DNA of 64,000 nucleotides. Source: Rhizophagus irregularis. Lineage: Eukaryota; Glomeromycota; Glomeromycetes; Glomerales; Glomeraceae. Below the pieces are notes generated by a model. That model searched no databases. It was given only the letters and a program-made list of their open reading frames with translations, and was not told the DNA's origin. Location: NCBI RefSeq assembly GCF_026210795.1, contig NC_089448.1, positions 1,302,001 through 1,366,000 of the forward strand, in the 5' to 3' direction. The position numbers and the translations under genes were made by a program. The first letter of the stretch is position 1. Each line of letters starts with the position of its first letter. This document shows positions 10,452 to 23,840 of this stretch, piece by piece.

Positions 10452-12237
10452 TCCCATGCCCACCAACATATTATGATAATATCCCTTAATGGCAAGCCGG
10501 CTTATGGAGAACTTTAAGAAAAATGTGAATAATTAAATGTAACCAATGCATATTATCAGGATCATGCGTCTCTCTTAATTGAATAAATTTATCAGAATCA
10601 ATAATAGGACCTTATATTGATGGTTATACAATATATTAATGAGGCGTTGAACTAAGAAATCGCGAAAAGTATAAAGTTCAAATCAAGTAAACATACAAAC
10701 TGTTTTTTTTTTTAATTCAATTTCTAATTCAATTATTCTAGCCATTAGCGTTTTTCTTTATTGAAAGGCTCATTATATTCATCATGGTCTAAGACAACTT
10801 GACTCTTTTTAGATTCTTGAGAAATCTGGTTTCTACCAGCATTATATGCAAAATCCTTTTTTCTTTTTTAATAACTGATTTAATTTTCTTTATACATAGC
10901 TCATCATTAATTTTAAGCTTAATAATATAATATTGTTTCTAACCTTCCACATATCTAAAGATTTCATTATCGTACAGCTTATTCTTTCGTGACCTGCCCT
11001 ACTGGTAAAATATTTTTGATCTGTATAAAGAAAATGGAAAGATAAATTTATAAGTCGCATTATTGCATGATATTCATTAATAAATAGTACTTTGTAGTTA
11101 CCTTCTATAATATCATTTAATATGATAATAGTATATTTGTCTTGAAATTAATACGTTATCAACGCAATTTATTTTGACTGCGTCCACAACCCTATAGTCG
11201 TGATTCGTGATACGCACAAATCAGATCATCGGATAAACGTCTTCATATACAGTATATAGGAAAAAAAAATGGAAAGATCTGTGACACACAGCTAATGCTG
11301 ATTATGTAACGATTTACCAATTAGAGGACTAGTAAAAACAATATAAAGAAATAATATTACATTATTTCATAATTATGTGAAAAATTTTGCCACTTTTAGA
11401 ATAATTTTCATTGTAAACAATGGAGTAACAAATGGTTACAATGAACTCACAATGAATATACATCAATAAGAACAGAATCAGTCATTACGAGGTGATCAAT
11501 TTCTTAGTAAAACAGTGAAATATCTTGAACAATATCTCTTTTTTTTTATACTTTTTATTAATTATATTTTGGCTATTAAACCCAAAGCCTCAAATCAACT
11601 TAATTATAGCATTTGCTTAATAAGAAGGTCAGAAACAGTGAAATAGAAAAGATTAAATTGTTTGATAAACAAAGAAAATGTCGAGACTTTGCAAAATTTA
11701 ATCATTAACTTTATTTACCTGGATTATAAACAACAAATATTTAAATAAGTTTAATAATTTGTTTGTGTATTTGTAACAATCATATTTGTAGTAGATTTAT
11801 TCATTCTCATAAATATTGCTGTGGAAATTAATAATTATAAACCAGCAAACCAGGAGGTGCAAGCCATACAACATCAAGTTCCGGAATGATTAAGTTGTTT
11901 CAAGACAAATAACCTTATTTCAAACTAATTTCTTTTAGAAAATAAATTATTAAGGTTTAAAATTACAATTAGCTAATAATAGTTTAATCTGATTCAAATA
12001 TTTTACGCCAAAAATTAAAAAAGTCAAAAATGCGTTTAAATGATGCACTCAAAAAGTGGAAAGTATCTACATGAACACTACTTAATGCATAATGGTTTTC
12101 ATACATATTTATGCATTTTATGTTTAACTAAATATGTGATAAAATCTGCATATTGATTCAAATCAATCATTTCATTTTGATAAAATAGTTAAAATAGTCC
12201 AAATTTTAATTGTTAAAAACTTTATATTAAATACTGG
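10452..12237. other. Gene-free AT-rich stretch
   Basis: No coding region or recognisable repeat family is seen. The stretch is AT-rich with many homopolymers. Confidence 0.5.
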
Positions 12238-12403
12238 CTATACTAATTTTCGCCTCTAGTTCCATTGATGAACAGTGTTCGATTGATCAACATCTGGAAT
12301 TTTTTGATTTGTAATCATTTGTAATCATCCGGACCATGTCTTCTGCCGTCATTACATGGAATCCGAGCCAATTCCACATCGGATCCAATGAAAATTAGTA
12401 TAG
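12238..12403. mobile_element. Short MITE-like inverted repeat
   Basis: CTATACTAATTTTC at 12238-12251 is mirrored exactly at 12390-12403. The interior is less AT-rich than its surroundings. TA steps in the ends would allow a TA duplication, but this cannot be separated from the repeat itself. Confidence 0.4.
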
Positions 12404-12982
12404 CTCTATAAAGGCAAAAAAAAAATTATGGAATAAACTCCGATAAATGACCATTTCCAAATTTATATTTCATAAATATTTCCTGAAGCGCTGCTGTTAA
12501 AATAAATTTTGCAAATATTCAACCATTAATACTACTCATAACCCATATTAGCTAATAACGAAAATAACACATATATATTTCGTCTAGATACATTTGCCTT
12601 TACAATATGTATTCCTGCTATATTAGAAATATCAATATCATATTAAATATATTAAATAAGATTTATCACTATAAAGTTGTATCGTTCAAAAATTGAAATC
12701 AAAAGACTTTATTAACAATATAGTACTATGACATACAGTAGTGAAATAAATCCTAATATTAATTTTAGAAATAACTTTAAACCAATAGAAGTACATATAA
12801 TATTCAGGAATTGTTTAATAATTTAATAATTTTCAATTACCTTGTTGCTGAAGATGGATTAAGCGAGAAGACCACTGGATTATGATGAAGGAAACTTAAA
12901 TAAGTGACTTGCTCAAAATTATTTTATTAAGTTAGTATACTATACTAAAATAACAAATCATGCTCACCAATAATAATAATGT

Positions 12983-13174
12983 TTAACGAAAAGAAGACCC
13001 ATAAAACAATTGAAACGCGAATAATGAACTATTATTAATTTGTAAAGGTAATCGATTTGATGTATCGCTTCTAGTATATACTCTACTGATTAATCTGCGT
13101 CTCCGTTGTTTATGAATAACACGATTGAAATTAACAAAAGGAACATATAAATTCTTAGGGTTCTTTAACGTCAT
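12983..13174 (-). CDS. Small basic ORF, function unknown
   Basis: An ATG-started frame of 63 codons with a cluster of basic residues ('HKQRRRRLISR') and a fairly even base composition for this region. It resembles no family I know. It may be a real small gene, an exon, or a remnant. There is no supporting neighbour: about 500 bp of AT-rich DNA lies on either side. Confidence 0.2.
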   Translation of the reverse strand: MTLKNPKNLYVPFVNFNRVIHKQRRRRLISRVYTRSDTSNRLPLQINNSSLFAFQLFYGSSFR

Positions 13175-15056
13175 TTTAAAAAATTAAATATAAAGGTTGG
13201 AGTGAAGGTTAAAAGAATGGAAGAACAAAAGAAATTTTATTAGTTAGATTTATACTAATATTCATGTAACACTCATTTGATTGGTTGATTTATTATTATA
13301 GTCTCCTCAAATAAAAAAAAAAATAAATAAATTCTTCGAAAGAAAATTCCTCGTCAAACAAACATTAGCTTTCTATAACTAATCATCATTCAGTACAAAC
13401 TCTTTTCTTAGCAAATTAAAAGGAACTAAATCACAAGTCTAAAAAGCGCTTTATTTCTAGAATAGCAAATGTCTTTTCTTACATACAAATATAGTACAAA
13501 ATAATAAACTTTATTAAAATATACAAGAGACCATTCAATCATTTCTAAATAAAATATAATCTGCAATCTCATCTAAAAAGTGAAAATAATATAGAGTATC
13601 TGAATTCACGTCAGATGTGTTCAGGATTCATCAAAAATTTTTTCTTTTTTAACTATAAATGTCTATAATCTTCATATATAATTATTTCGTATTATTCATT
13701 GCCCAATAGCGTTGGATATTGCGTCATATGCAATGTACTCAATATGTTCAAATACTAACGAGCGTAACAATAAACAATTGGTGATATTACTAATATTGTG
13801 GCGTTCTTTATTTTTATACATGAAAAAAAAAAGGTAAATATACTCCGGAATTTACTGTTTTTATCTTACTTTAACAATGCGACTTTTGTCTTTTGAACAT
13901 GTATTTTTTTTACGACTAATCATTAAAATCCTTTCCTTTCATCACCTCTATATTTGGTTATATATAAAATATTTCTGTCATTAAATAAAGATTTATAGCG
14001 TACAAGACGAATATTACATAAATAAAATGACATGTCATTTCATACTGTATATTAGCCTTTCTAAGTAAATTCATCGTTTAACATAATGTAGGGAGATCAT
14101 AACCTGGAGAGGACAAAAACATGTCCAGAATCATCAAATTTTGGCCAGAAATTATTAGTAACAATAAACATGTCATGTGATTTTATAATTTTTTCTTATA
14201 ATTCTGGCCAAATTTTATAATTCTGGCCTAAGTTATATGTATTATTTTCTCCTATTTCTATTTTATATCAAGTAATTTTTTTATTAATTTTTATATAAAT
14301 TAAATTTATGTTTGTAATAAAGTCACAAAGACAATAAAAATGAAAAAATTTCTAAAAAATAGGAAATACTGTATAATAAATTTTGGCTTGTAATCATTTA
14401 TTTTTAACAAACTTTTATGTGAATTTTAGATTTGTTGAAAAATCTTGATTGTGGTTATTTATTATAGATTTTAAACTTTAAGTATCTTATAAATAAATTA
14501 ATAAAATTACGTTTTATTATATTGTAAAATAAAATTTTAAAAAATCGCGTATTTATGTGTGTAATCTTTTCAAGTTGAAGCAATTGCTCTTTATCAATGA
14601 CATAAAAAGTAGTAAATCAAGTTACGCCAATATTTGTATAACATATGGCGCAGTATAACTAATGATCATCACATGATAATCAAGTGACAAGTGACATGAA
14701 GAGTGATAATGGAGGGAACCAATGGCTATATAATGCCAAGAGTTAGTAATACTGTACATTAATGTTCCAATAGTAATAATGATTATATGACAGTCTTAGA
14801 AAGAATTTTAGTTTTAGCAAATGCTATAAAAACAAGAGCTTTTGAGGAGTTTTCCAGAGTTAGATTTTATGTTAGAATTTCTTCGCAATGTTATACTTTC
14901 TTTATGATAAAAGTATTGTTATTTAGTAACCCAATATTAGCTAGATCAATGTTTAATGAATTGTAATATGTGTTAACCCAATAATCTTATAATTTATGTC
15001 TTATTTTTATGTAATAATGAACCAAGCAATGATATCTTATTTAATAACGTTCTCTT
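13175..15056. other. Gene-free stretch with a small inverted repeat
   Basis: No gene is supported. About 14136-14216 contains an inverted repeat (AAATTTTGGCCAGAA against TTCTGGCCAAATTTT), perhaps a degraded element. A third direct copy of the ATAATTCTGGCC part follows. Confidence 0.45.
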
Positions 15057-15230
15057 CCCTATAAAAACGAAATGTTAAATTTGTTGTTCATGTGTAATAA
15101 GTGTCTAAAAAAGCACCATTTTGTCCGATTTATGTCTTATTACAAAAAAACGAAAATTAAACAAAATGGTGCTTTTTTAAACATTCATTACAAATGAACA
15201 ACAAATTTAACACATTTCGTTTTTATAGGG
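15057..15230. mobile_element. 174-bp near-perfect hairpin element, CCCTATAAAAA ends
   Basis: The two arms of about 68 bp (15057-15124 and 15163-15230) are almost perfect inverted copies, leaving a loop of about 38 bp. The ends read CCCTATAAAAACG and its complement. CTT occurs on both flanks (15054-15056, 15231-15233). Termini match the elements at 4981 and 43069. A transcript would fold into a long hairpin. Confidence 0.7.
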
Positions 15231-15961
15231 CTTGTATTATTAAATTATTTTATATCACTTGTCAGGAGAGAAGGTGGCAGTTTTTTTTATATGACATCAT
15301 TGTTTATAAATTTTTATTGCGATGTTTCCAAAGTCTTTTTCCATACTTTCCCATATAATAATATTTTGTGCATACTTGTATTTTGTAATTGAAATAAGTT
15401 CATCAAAGAAATCTTTAATTGATTTTTCATATTCTCAAGTTTATGTATAAAATTAAATTTTGCATTGATTACAGCAAACCTTGCTGACAAAAGTTAACTG
15501 TATACACCATTAATCCAAATTATTATAATTGTTCTATTTATATGTGATAGTACCTGAAAGTAGAAAGTAAAAGTTTGCATCATAAATATTAAATTAATTT
15601 TGCATTTTTCTCTGTAACTTAAAGTCTATCAAATAAGTTTAAGTTTTGAGAACTTCTTAAATGGGCATTACTCAGGTCCTTCGAGTTGTTTAAACATAAT
15701 TTTAATGCTTTAAAGGTTGCTTTATAACAATTTATTTCCTATTAAATTTTATAATTTATAATATAAAGAGAAATAAGATGAATTTTTTTTTTAATTGAAG
15801 TAAATTATGCTTAATCAATAATAAATTTATTTAATGCATTAATTAACTAATATTCTGCCCGATCATGAAAATAATCCATTTTTTATTTAATATAAAACGA
15901 TTGCTTCAGTTGTTCTAGTTAAACTATAATAACCATTTCCCTTGAATAAATATTCTTACAT
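15231..15961. other. Gene-free AT-rich stretch
   Basis: Nothing recognisable is seen in this stretch. Confidence 0.5.
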
Positions 15962-16203
15962 CAATATCATTTGTTTTTCAGGTAAAATATTTGATGATAT
16001 GATTTTTCAAGTTCTATCGTCTTTCTTTTTTTATTGACGTTATTTGATAAATTTCTTCGAAAAGATAATTAAAACTAACCATATAGCATGGAAAATTTCA
16101 TATAAGAAGCGAGTCATTACCAACTTCAATAGTTATATTATGAATTTTCATTATATTCTAAAATCCAAGTATAATTTTTCTAAGAATTTAATGTCGTACA
16201 TTG
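15962..16203 (-). pseudogene. BTB exon-1 relic
   Basis: The minus strand matches exon 1 from the start (CATTGATG... region near 16203) to the splice region (ATCAATATCATTTG at 15962). Recognisable pieces correspond to 'NDPYVKIF', 'HMVILNY' and 'IFQMIL'. Indels break the frame. Exon 2 is absent downstream; the next intact family member lies about 1 kb to the right. Confidence 0.65.
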
Positions 16204-16234
16204 ATGAATTTTGTACCTAAAAATTTTTTCATTC

Positions 16235-16398
16235 ATGAGGACCCGGAATATAGAGACAGAGTTCAGCTGTAAAAACTTCAGTTACTATGGGCTCTACAGT
16301 AAGCAAATCTTCAGGGAAAAAAAATTCCCGACTTGTATAATCTAAAAAGGAAGGAACTGCATAATTTTTGCCAACTTTGACCTTTCCGGGGTTCTCAT
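16235..16398. mobile_element. Possible small MITE
   Basis: ATGAGGACCCGGAA at 16235-16248 and TTCCGGGGTTCTCAT at 16384-16398 are imperfect inverted copies around a non-coding, less AT-rich interior. No target duplication is clear. Confidence 0.3.
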
Positions 16399-17070
16399 TT
16401 ATGATGTATCAGTTAAAACAAATTTCAATTCATACATTAGAATTTTGATAAGAACGAATTTTAAAACTAATACAAGATTTATCACTTTAAAGCATAAAAT
16501 ATTCAATTTTCCTTCATGACGTAAAAAATGATTTTTCTAATCACAAAAACGTCAGACCGCAATAATGTTAATTTTTATTTAAATTTTTTAAATTTCTAGA
16601 TATCATGCAAAAATTATAAGATTAATAACAATAAATCTGTTCGTGTAAGATAGAATTCTGTTAAACAATAGAAGCCTAAAAAAAAAATTAGTTCGTAATA
16701 ACTAATAATTACATATACAGTACATGCGTCACAATTACGTCATTAAATCTTACGTCATGCCGGCGACATACATACTTATGCCATAAAGAGTGACATATGA
16801 CGTAGCCGAGTCATACCTGTCTGACCAATCAAAATCAAAGTTTTGATTATATGCACAAAACTTCAAATCAATAATAATAGTATTTCATTTAAAATGATTT
16901 TGTATTTGTATTAATGGTATTTTATAGTTAAAAATTTATTAATAAACTATTCAATTAAATATAATATATTAAATTTAAGTTATATAATACGTCTTTGAGT
17001 CACGTCATTAAGTTTGCACCCTTAGAGAAACAGACTAGAGTCCTTAACTATTAAAATTCAAATCATTATT
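16399..17070. other. 3' flank of BTB copy 3
   Basis: No gene is seen. Parts near 16620-16690 match the 3' flanks of BTB copies 1 and 2 (AATAACAATAAATCTGTTC, GAAGCCTAAAAAA). About 16725-17000 carries repeated ACGTCA/TGACGT motifs of unknown meaning. Confidence 0.5.
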
Positions 17071-18582
17071 TCATAATTTGAATATTTCATATTCTTCTAC
17101 GGAAAAATAATCATCAGTTGTTCTAATTGATTTATCATAAGAACTACTAGAATAACAATAACTCTGATCATAGCCATGATTTACTCCACACAAAACGAGA
17201 TCAGAACCAAATGATGGGCCGCAATCAGTGCAATTATATATAGCAAAATTTATTTTACCCTTTACGCGACTTAAAACATGGTTTCCAATATTTTCCTTAC
17301 TTTTAAAAGAGAATATAAAACTATCATTAGTAATGCCATAGCCAAATTCAGATTTCCATACAATCGGATTATATCCTCCAAGAATTTCATTACTATCTTT
17401 CACTTTAATAATTGTTATAGTACGAGGTTTATTATCACAGATCTCATGAAATTTACTAGGCGAAAATCCATCACGAGATCCACGAAGAATTAATTTAAAT
17501 TCATATAAATTTTTAATTTTATCGGTAATTTCTAATTTATCGATCCATTTTGAGATTAATTCAACATGTTGGAATGTAATAATTCTTGAATCAATACTTT
17601 TTGGGCTAATTTCTTTTGTTATCATCTTTGATTCCGGTTTGTTATTTGGTTGAATTATAAAATCTCTAATTAATTTATCACGTAATTCTTTGGGTATGAT
17701 CTTTTTATATGGATATACTTTATCTGCAAATTCATTTGGAGTCAAATTGTAGAATTTAATTAAAGGGATAATTTGTTGTAAAGTATTTTTTAAAGTATTA
17801 AAATCATCTTTTGAATAGCTTGAGAGATCTGAAGAAAGTTCAGGATTTTGAGCAATACCCCATTTAAGTACATGTTCCCAAACTTGAATGTCACTCATTT
17901 GAAAATTATCATGCTGAATAAGAGAAATCAAACAATTTTCTGGAAGAGAAATAAAATCGATTGAATTAAAAATTTTTTCTGGCTCTTTAGACATCAATTC
18001 AGTACAAAAATTTCGTAATTTCAAGAAAGAATTATTTTCAAAACTTGTTTTATATATCAAGTTAAAATTTTGTTTCATCCAATCTTTTTTGTTCTCAATT
18101 AAAAATAATTGTAAATGAGTAATTAATTCTTGAAGACTAAGCTCACTGGAAGCAATCAATATTTTAATAATATCTGAAGTATCGTATTCCTCTAAAGAAA
18201 GCCTTCCTCCATAGATGTATCTAAAATGAAAATATTTGAATGTTTCCGTAAACATATAAATATATATTTTTTTTTTTTTGAAGAAAAGTCGTCATAATTT
18301 ATTATTATAATTCTCTTACCTCAATATCATTTGAAAAATATCAGGTAAAATATTTGGTAATTTAATATGTGACAAAGTTCCATCATTCCTCTTTTCATCA
18401 ACGTTAGTTGATAAAATTCTTCGCAAATAAGGAGAACGATAATTTAAAATAACCATGTGAGCACGGAAAATTTTTACGTAAGGGTCATTACCAACTTCAA
18501 TAGTAATATCATAAAATTCATTATCTTCTAAAATTTCAAGTAAATTTTGAGATAATTTTGGTAAAAATTTATTATCATACAT
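17071..18582 (-). CDS. BTB-BACK-TLDc domain protein (copy 3), two exons
   Basis: Exon 1 is 18582-18320 and exon 2 is 18220-17071, with a 99-bp intron (GTAAGA...TTTTAG). The product is 470 residues. BTB: 'FYDITIEVG', 'FRAHMVILNYRS', 'YIYGGRLSLEEY'. The BACK-like part is close to copy 1 ('DFNTLKNTLQQIIPLIKFY'). The TLDc part retains 'LILRGSRDGF' and 'GPSFGSDLVLCG'. The last residues ('EYEIFKL') end four residues short of the usual 'EILKE' tail. The likely role is as an adaptor with a TLDc effector domain; the target is unknown. The intron has no insertion, so it probably represents the ancestral size. Of the three copies it is the most isolated from the 2-8 kb array. Confidence 0.88.
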
Positions 18583-18685
18583 TATTTTCGAATTTTGTAT
18601 TTTTCAGAGACGAAGAATAAAAAAAAAATACGGAATATTTGTTGAACATAAATAAATATTCGATCATTAACTTATTTGGTAATTT

Positions 18686-18726
18686 CGGACCGAAAAACAT
18701 CCGAAAGGTCTAATCACGTGATTTAT
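18686..18726 (-). promoter_or_regulatory. BTB-family upstream module of copy 3
   Basis: CGGACCGAAAAACATCCGAA, then GGTCTAA and TCACGTGA (18714-18721), about 130 bp upstream of the ATG. This is the clearest version of the module. Conservation at 16-18 kb and at 2-8 kb is what supports a regulatory role. Confidence 0.55.
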
Positions 18727-20204
18727 TCGGATAATCGTCCAACTATTCTTCAAGTCTAGAGCAATACTAGAGCATTTGTTTCTTGTCTACTCCATATACA
18801 TTATTTATTCCGTGATAATTTTAAAATTACTTTTATGATGTTTTAGATCCGGAATCATTATCTTATACAGAAAATAAGTTGTTTACTAGTATCTTTTATT
18901 ATTGATTTTTCCCGGTTATTGAATTTTCTATCAGGCATTTACAAATAACTATAATATTTTATTTATTATGGGATAAACAAAATTTGTCTAGATCCATTTT
19001 TTAGCAGTCGTAATATACTGTATTTCAGAGTTCATCTCGATTGATTTTCTACACAAAATTAGTCAAAGTGACATCTTTTTTGGAATAAAATAAAATAAAA
19101 TTACTAATTTTAGGATTATCTAACAAATTTAATTCCTTAAATTAGCCAAATTCAGCAGCTTAGTTCTAAAATGCACAAATTGAATATCTTTACCTTAGCA
19201 AAAACGTACTTTAGTTAGGTGCAAACCTAAACCTAAAACAATCTAAATTTTGTTGTTTAAATAAAAAAACAAGTTCTTTCTTTTATGATTTACTGTATTT
19301 ATTTAATTCTTTTTAACATTATTATGGATTTAAGATTTGTTTGTAAAAATAGGAAATTGATCATTTTTTTATTAGCATAATGAAATTATTAAATAATTTA
19401 TTTGTTTGTATCTATTATTTCATTTACTAAAACTGTTAAATCGTAAATATTATAACATTGCAGATAAATCTAATTTAATTTAGGTGCAAGTAATTTCGTG
19501 ATAGAATATGTGAAATAAAATGTAAGTAAAGCTGTGTAGTGGTTATAGTTTCTTGTTCTATAATAAATGGTATATTTTCCTCTTTTATTTTCATTTCATT
19601 TCTTCTTTTTCTTTGCTTTAAGTCTTTAGATTACTGCAGTTAATTTTTTCGTTGTTTTTGTTCCTTTCTTTTTGTTTCTACAAATATATATATAACTAAG
19701 ATACCGACTTCTTTTCGTTCTTTTAGGTCTTTAGGTTTTTCAGTTCTAAGGTTATAAAGTTATATTTTTATTTTTTTTATCTTGCTTTTGTTCTCATTTC
19801 CATTTTTTCAGTGGCTTCTTATTTCTTAATATCTTTTGAAATTTTCTTCTGCAGCCAAAGATGCTTCTATTTATTTTTCCTACTTTTATTTTGTTTTTTC
19901 TTCCTGTTTTTAATATCATTTTTTCTAGGTCTTTTTTTAGGTACACAGTTAAAGGTGCATTTTTCTTTTTTTCTTTTTATTTTTATTTCTTATATTTATC
20001 TACAAATCAAGCCATTTACTTTATATAAATTGAGTTCAAAGCTTGTACATAAACATGTAAAATGAATACATGATAGATCGGCAAAAGTATTTAAGGAGAG
20101 TCTTGAAATAATTATCATTATAAATTTCACTACCATAAATGAAGTAATTTTTTACATATGATCGTCCAATTTTAACCGATTGTAAAAGATAAAATTATAC
20201 TACC
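18727..20204. other. Gene-free stretch with a pyrimidine-rich block
   Basis: No gene is supported. About 19555-20000 is markedly T/C-rich on the plus strand. The open frame at 19811-20065 (Phe/Leu/Ser only) is a product of that bias. A repeated TCTTTAGGTTTTT/TCTTTAGATTAC motif occurs within it. Confidence 0.5.
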
Positions 20205-20718
20205 CCAAGAGCACCGTAACCAAAGTTACAGTCACGTGATATTTGTTTGTACTATAAAAAAAAAGGTCCAATCAAAAAAAAATCTCCTCTTCATTGGTAA
20301 AAATTTGTATTACGAACATTTAACATGTTATTTAGTTTTGTTTATCAAATTCTTATTAATAAATTGTCATTCGTTTAAAAGATTTCGCATTTTATTGTTA
20401 TCAATCAGATATTCGTTCATGACAGTGAGAACAACTTTTCTTAACTCTTTTCCTTTTTTACTAAAAAAAAATTTGTTGTATTGCTTTGAGAGCAACGAAT
20501 ACAAGTATGCACTTCTTCCATTATTAAATGAAGAAAGATGATATTAAAACATGCTAATATTGACAGTATTTTTATTGTAGCTTTAGAACTTGGTGAATAA
20601 AAAAAAGTTTATCTATATATTCTTAATTTTTATTGGCAAAAGGATGTGTTTTTGATTGGACGTTTTGTAGTACAAACAAATATCACGTGACTGTAACTTT
20701 TGATTACGGTGCTCTTGG
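20205..20718. mobile_element. About 514-bp element with long inverted repeats
   Basis: CCAAGAGCACCGTAA at 20205 begins an arm of roughly 70 bp that continues through GTTACAGTCACGTGATATT, TTGTTTGTACTA and GTCCAATCAAAAA. The same order appears inverted from about 20645 to 20718. The right arm differs by small indels. No target duplication is evident and the interior is AT-rich. The open frame at 20236-20541 overlaps the left arm and is not credible as a gene. Confidence 0.65.
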
Positions 20719-21378
20719 TGAATTTAAAATTATTTAAACTTAATAAATATCGACAAAATTAATATTTTAGGACAATTTCGGTTAATTTAATATTATTGGA
20801 GCATCAATACTATTATACTGACTAAAAAAGACAAATTATTTGGTTCTGTATCTTATATTTGGTTTCATTCAGCTAGCAAGTTATATCATTAGGTTATATT
20901 ATTTTTAATCAAATTATTTAATGTTACACATGTTGCGCAAGAGTTCATTTGCGAATAAATTTATCCGAAATCCATTAATTCTTTCTTTTTAAAAAAATTT
21001 TATTTTTATTTTTATTTTTTTTATTTACCCTCATAGGGATCGATATTTAATTATGAAAAAATTTTTATTATTTAGCTAATGATATCATTTAATAAATAAA
21101 TTGTAACATAGCTATATTCAGTGCAATATAAATAATTTATTATGGAAATATTAACAATGGATCCTAAAGAAAATAAGAGAAATTTATGGAAAATGAGTTG
21201 ATGAAAAAAAATATCATGTAAAACAGTAAAACAATTCATTTTATCATTAATGACATTATATTAATAAAATTTATGATTTAGAATGATAATATATTTTTTT
21301 AAAAAGTACCATTGTACTATTTCTACTATTGGTTCAACTGCTAGTTTATATGGAAGGTTTAGAAAAAAGAAAAAAATG
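20719..21378. other. Gene-free AT-rich stretch
   Basis: No gene is seen. Sequence just upstream of 21379 may hold heavily decayed kinase sequence but cannot be read. Confidence 0.4.
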
Positions 21379-21838
21379 CACATGGAATTACCTTATATGG
21401 CACCAGAAGTTTTGCGTGGATATCAACTAATATATAAAAGCATCTGAAATTTATTCATTTGGAATAATGATAAATGAATATATATTTGAGTAAATTCCTT
21501 ATAACAATATTCATTATGATCATTCTTTAGTTATTGAAATATGTAAAGGACTTAGTTTGAATATTTTTAAATATACACAAACCATTTGCAGACTTGATTT
21601 ATAATGTTGGGATGCAAAAAAAGAAAACAGATCAACCACCGAAGAATTGCATCAAAATAAATGGCATTTTGATGAATATGAAGATAATGTCAAGTAAATG
21701 AATATGATGATAAGATCAAATTAAACAGAACAAGTGAAAAAAGATCTAACTAATAACATTCAAACACACCCACAAGAAATCTATACTAGTAAACTTTTTA
21801 AGTTTCAAAAATCTTTTAGAACCAGTAGATTCAGGTAA
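21379..21838 (+). pseudogene. Decayed kinase C-lobe
   Basis: The plus strand reads 'LPYMAPEVLRGYQ', the APE region of a protein kinase, then broken pieces for 'EIYSFGIM', 'HSLVIEICKG', 'CWDAKKENRP' and 'IQTHPQEIYTSKLL'. The last is the tail typical of the kinases in this window (compare 'LQTHPQAYYTSRLL' in the gene ending at 33878). Stops and frame changes interrupt it repeatedly. The N-lobe and catalytic loop are missing. Confidence 0.75.
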
Positions 21839-23840
21839 TATAATTTACCTTAATAACAAAAAATATACTTACATTACTAATTATTTGTTTCTTTTATTAT
21901 GTAAATAAGTAACAAGAAAAACTCGTCTATATTTATTTACCTTAGACACAACTAACGAACCATCATGATCCTAATCGGCATCTACGTCACCTCATTATCC
22001 ACAAATTTTATTCGTTCCCTTGAAGATCGCAATTTTGGACACTGGTAATGCGCAACAACTTTATGCTGCGCCACCGAAAAAGATGAATCCCAAGAGAACT
22101 TGAGACTAGGTAAAGAATAACAAACCCAAAAACGCAAAAGAAAAGTTATTTTTTTTTGCAGTTCTTTCCCTGCTGTATTGCTCTTTCCAAACTTGTTTAT
22201 AGAAAAACCTATGCCCACACCAGCTTATTAGGTATATTTTTCTTTCAAATCCGTTATATTTCACTGATATTCTATTATTTACCAAGTGCAGTCAAAGTTA
22301 TGTTTTAGCATGACTAATTGTGACATATGCTTGTCTAGGTGCGAATAGTGAATCCAATGATATGTAACATATGGTATTGCTAATGCTTAAGTTTTATGCA
22401 CTGTTATAATTGACTAATTGTTGATTTTTAGTTTGAATTTCTAACAAAGAAAAGAAGATCTCAAATGATTATAATTTTGATAAAAAAAAATCTTAGATTA
22501 TTATTTATTATTAATTTTACAAAAAAAAAGTTTATTAAAATTATTAATAAAGAACAATCTACTCTATTGTATTTTTTTAAGCTATTAAAATCATTCAAAA
22601 ATCCTTTATTTAATTTAACTTTTAAATAAAAAGATATTATTGGCAAAAAAAATCTTAGATAATTATTTATAATTATTTACTGTTCTATTGTACTCTTATT
22701 AATTATTAAAAACATTTAAAAAAAATCTCTTTTTACTTAATAAATCAAAAAAGAATTATTTCAGTCATTATACCACCCATCTAGAACTGCAAGAAAAAAT
22801 TTATCAGGAGATAAATTTTAGGTCAATATGTTAATATTTAATAAATCACCTAAATAAACCATAAATTATACTTACCGAGCTTTAGATTTTTTTTTTTTGG
22901 ACAAATCTGCTCATATATTTTCATTAACAATAGTTATTCACTTTCAGGAAGGCGTCCAGATAAATAATCTCGTGATGGTAAATTGGATGTGGTATTTAAT
23001 TCCTTTACGAAATCGACAAAAAAAGGGTGTTCAACAATTCTAAAAACATTTCACAAGCCACAAAGAATCTCATTAAAACATGATTGATTCAAATTTTCGA
23101 TTTTCAGGAAGTTTTGTAGAATCATGAAAAACTTTCATGGTTGTTTTCCCACCAGAAAGAGTGTCTGTCTTTCTTTTTTTTATTAGAAACATCACTCTTT
23201 CTTTAACTTTGGTACGAAGCACAAATACAGGTGCATCTGTTGGGTAGTGATTGAAATAGGTGTTTCTCCTCGTTGCTACTTTGCTTGAAAAATACTTACG
23301 TTCTTCTCCGAATTTTCAGCTTCTTTTCTTTCAATATGAAGCCGTATTAATCCTAAAGAACGTCCATCAACACTTTTATCCTTATTTTTATTACCTTTAG
23401 ATGTTCGAGCTTGTTGAATGGCAGACTACTCCATTACATCCACAATAATTAAGTCACGTGTGAGTAGTTATATTAAACGTTTTAAACTAAATAACAAGCG
23501 CTTAAATATCTCCATTTTAATTAAATGCCCAGAATAAACTAATATAATCAGAATTTTTAAATGTGCTCGAATATTTAAAATTTTTTAAGGAAAAATGTGT
23601 GGCATTGGTTGAAATGATCTACCGCAGCTTAACCGTTTTGGAATAAAATTGTGTTTCGTATTTCTACTAAGTTATTTTGGTCAATTCATACAAAACTACA
23701 ATGCCAGTCGTAGAGTTGCAGGGGAAACTGGTTTGATACATGCTGAAAGTCAAAACTTTAATTAGAAGCGTTTCAACTATTGGGCAAAAGGTTTCAACAT
23801 CATTTTGTGTCACAAACAAACAAATTTTTCTGCATAATTT
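21839..23840. other. Mostly gene-free, with two possible coding relics on the minus strand
   Basis: 21982-22218 holds a 78-codon minus-strand frame of mixed composition with no known similarity. About 22930-23440 on the minus strand reads as broken coding sequence, with a segment like 'DGRSLGLIRLHIERKEAE'. I could not identify either. The rest is AT-rich and empty. Confidence 0.3.

Noticed and set aside
19811-20065. Possible membrane protein of 84 residues
   Set aside because: It starts at a GTG codon and consists of Phe/Leu/Ser from pyrimidine-rich DNA.
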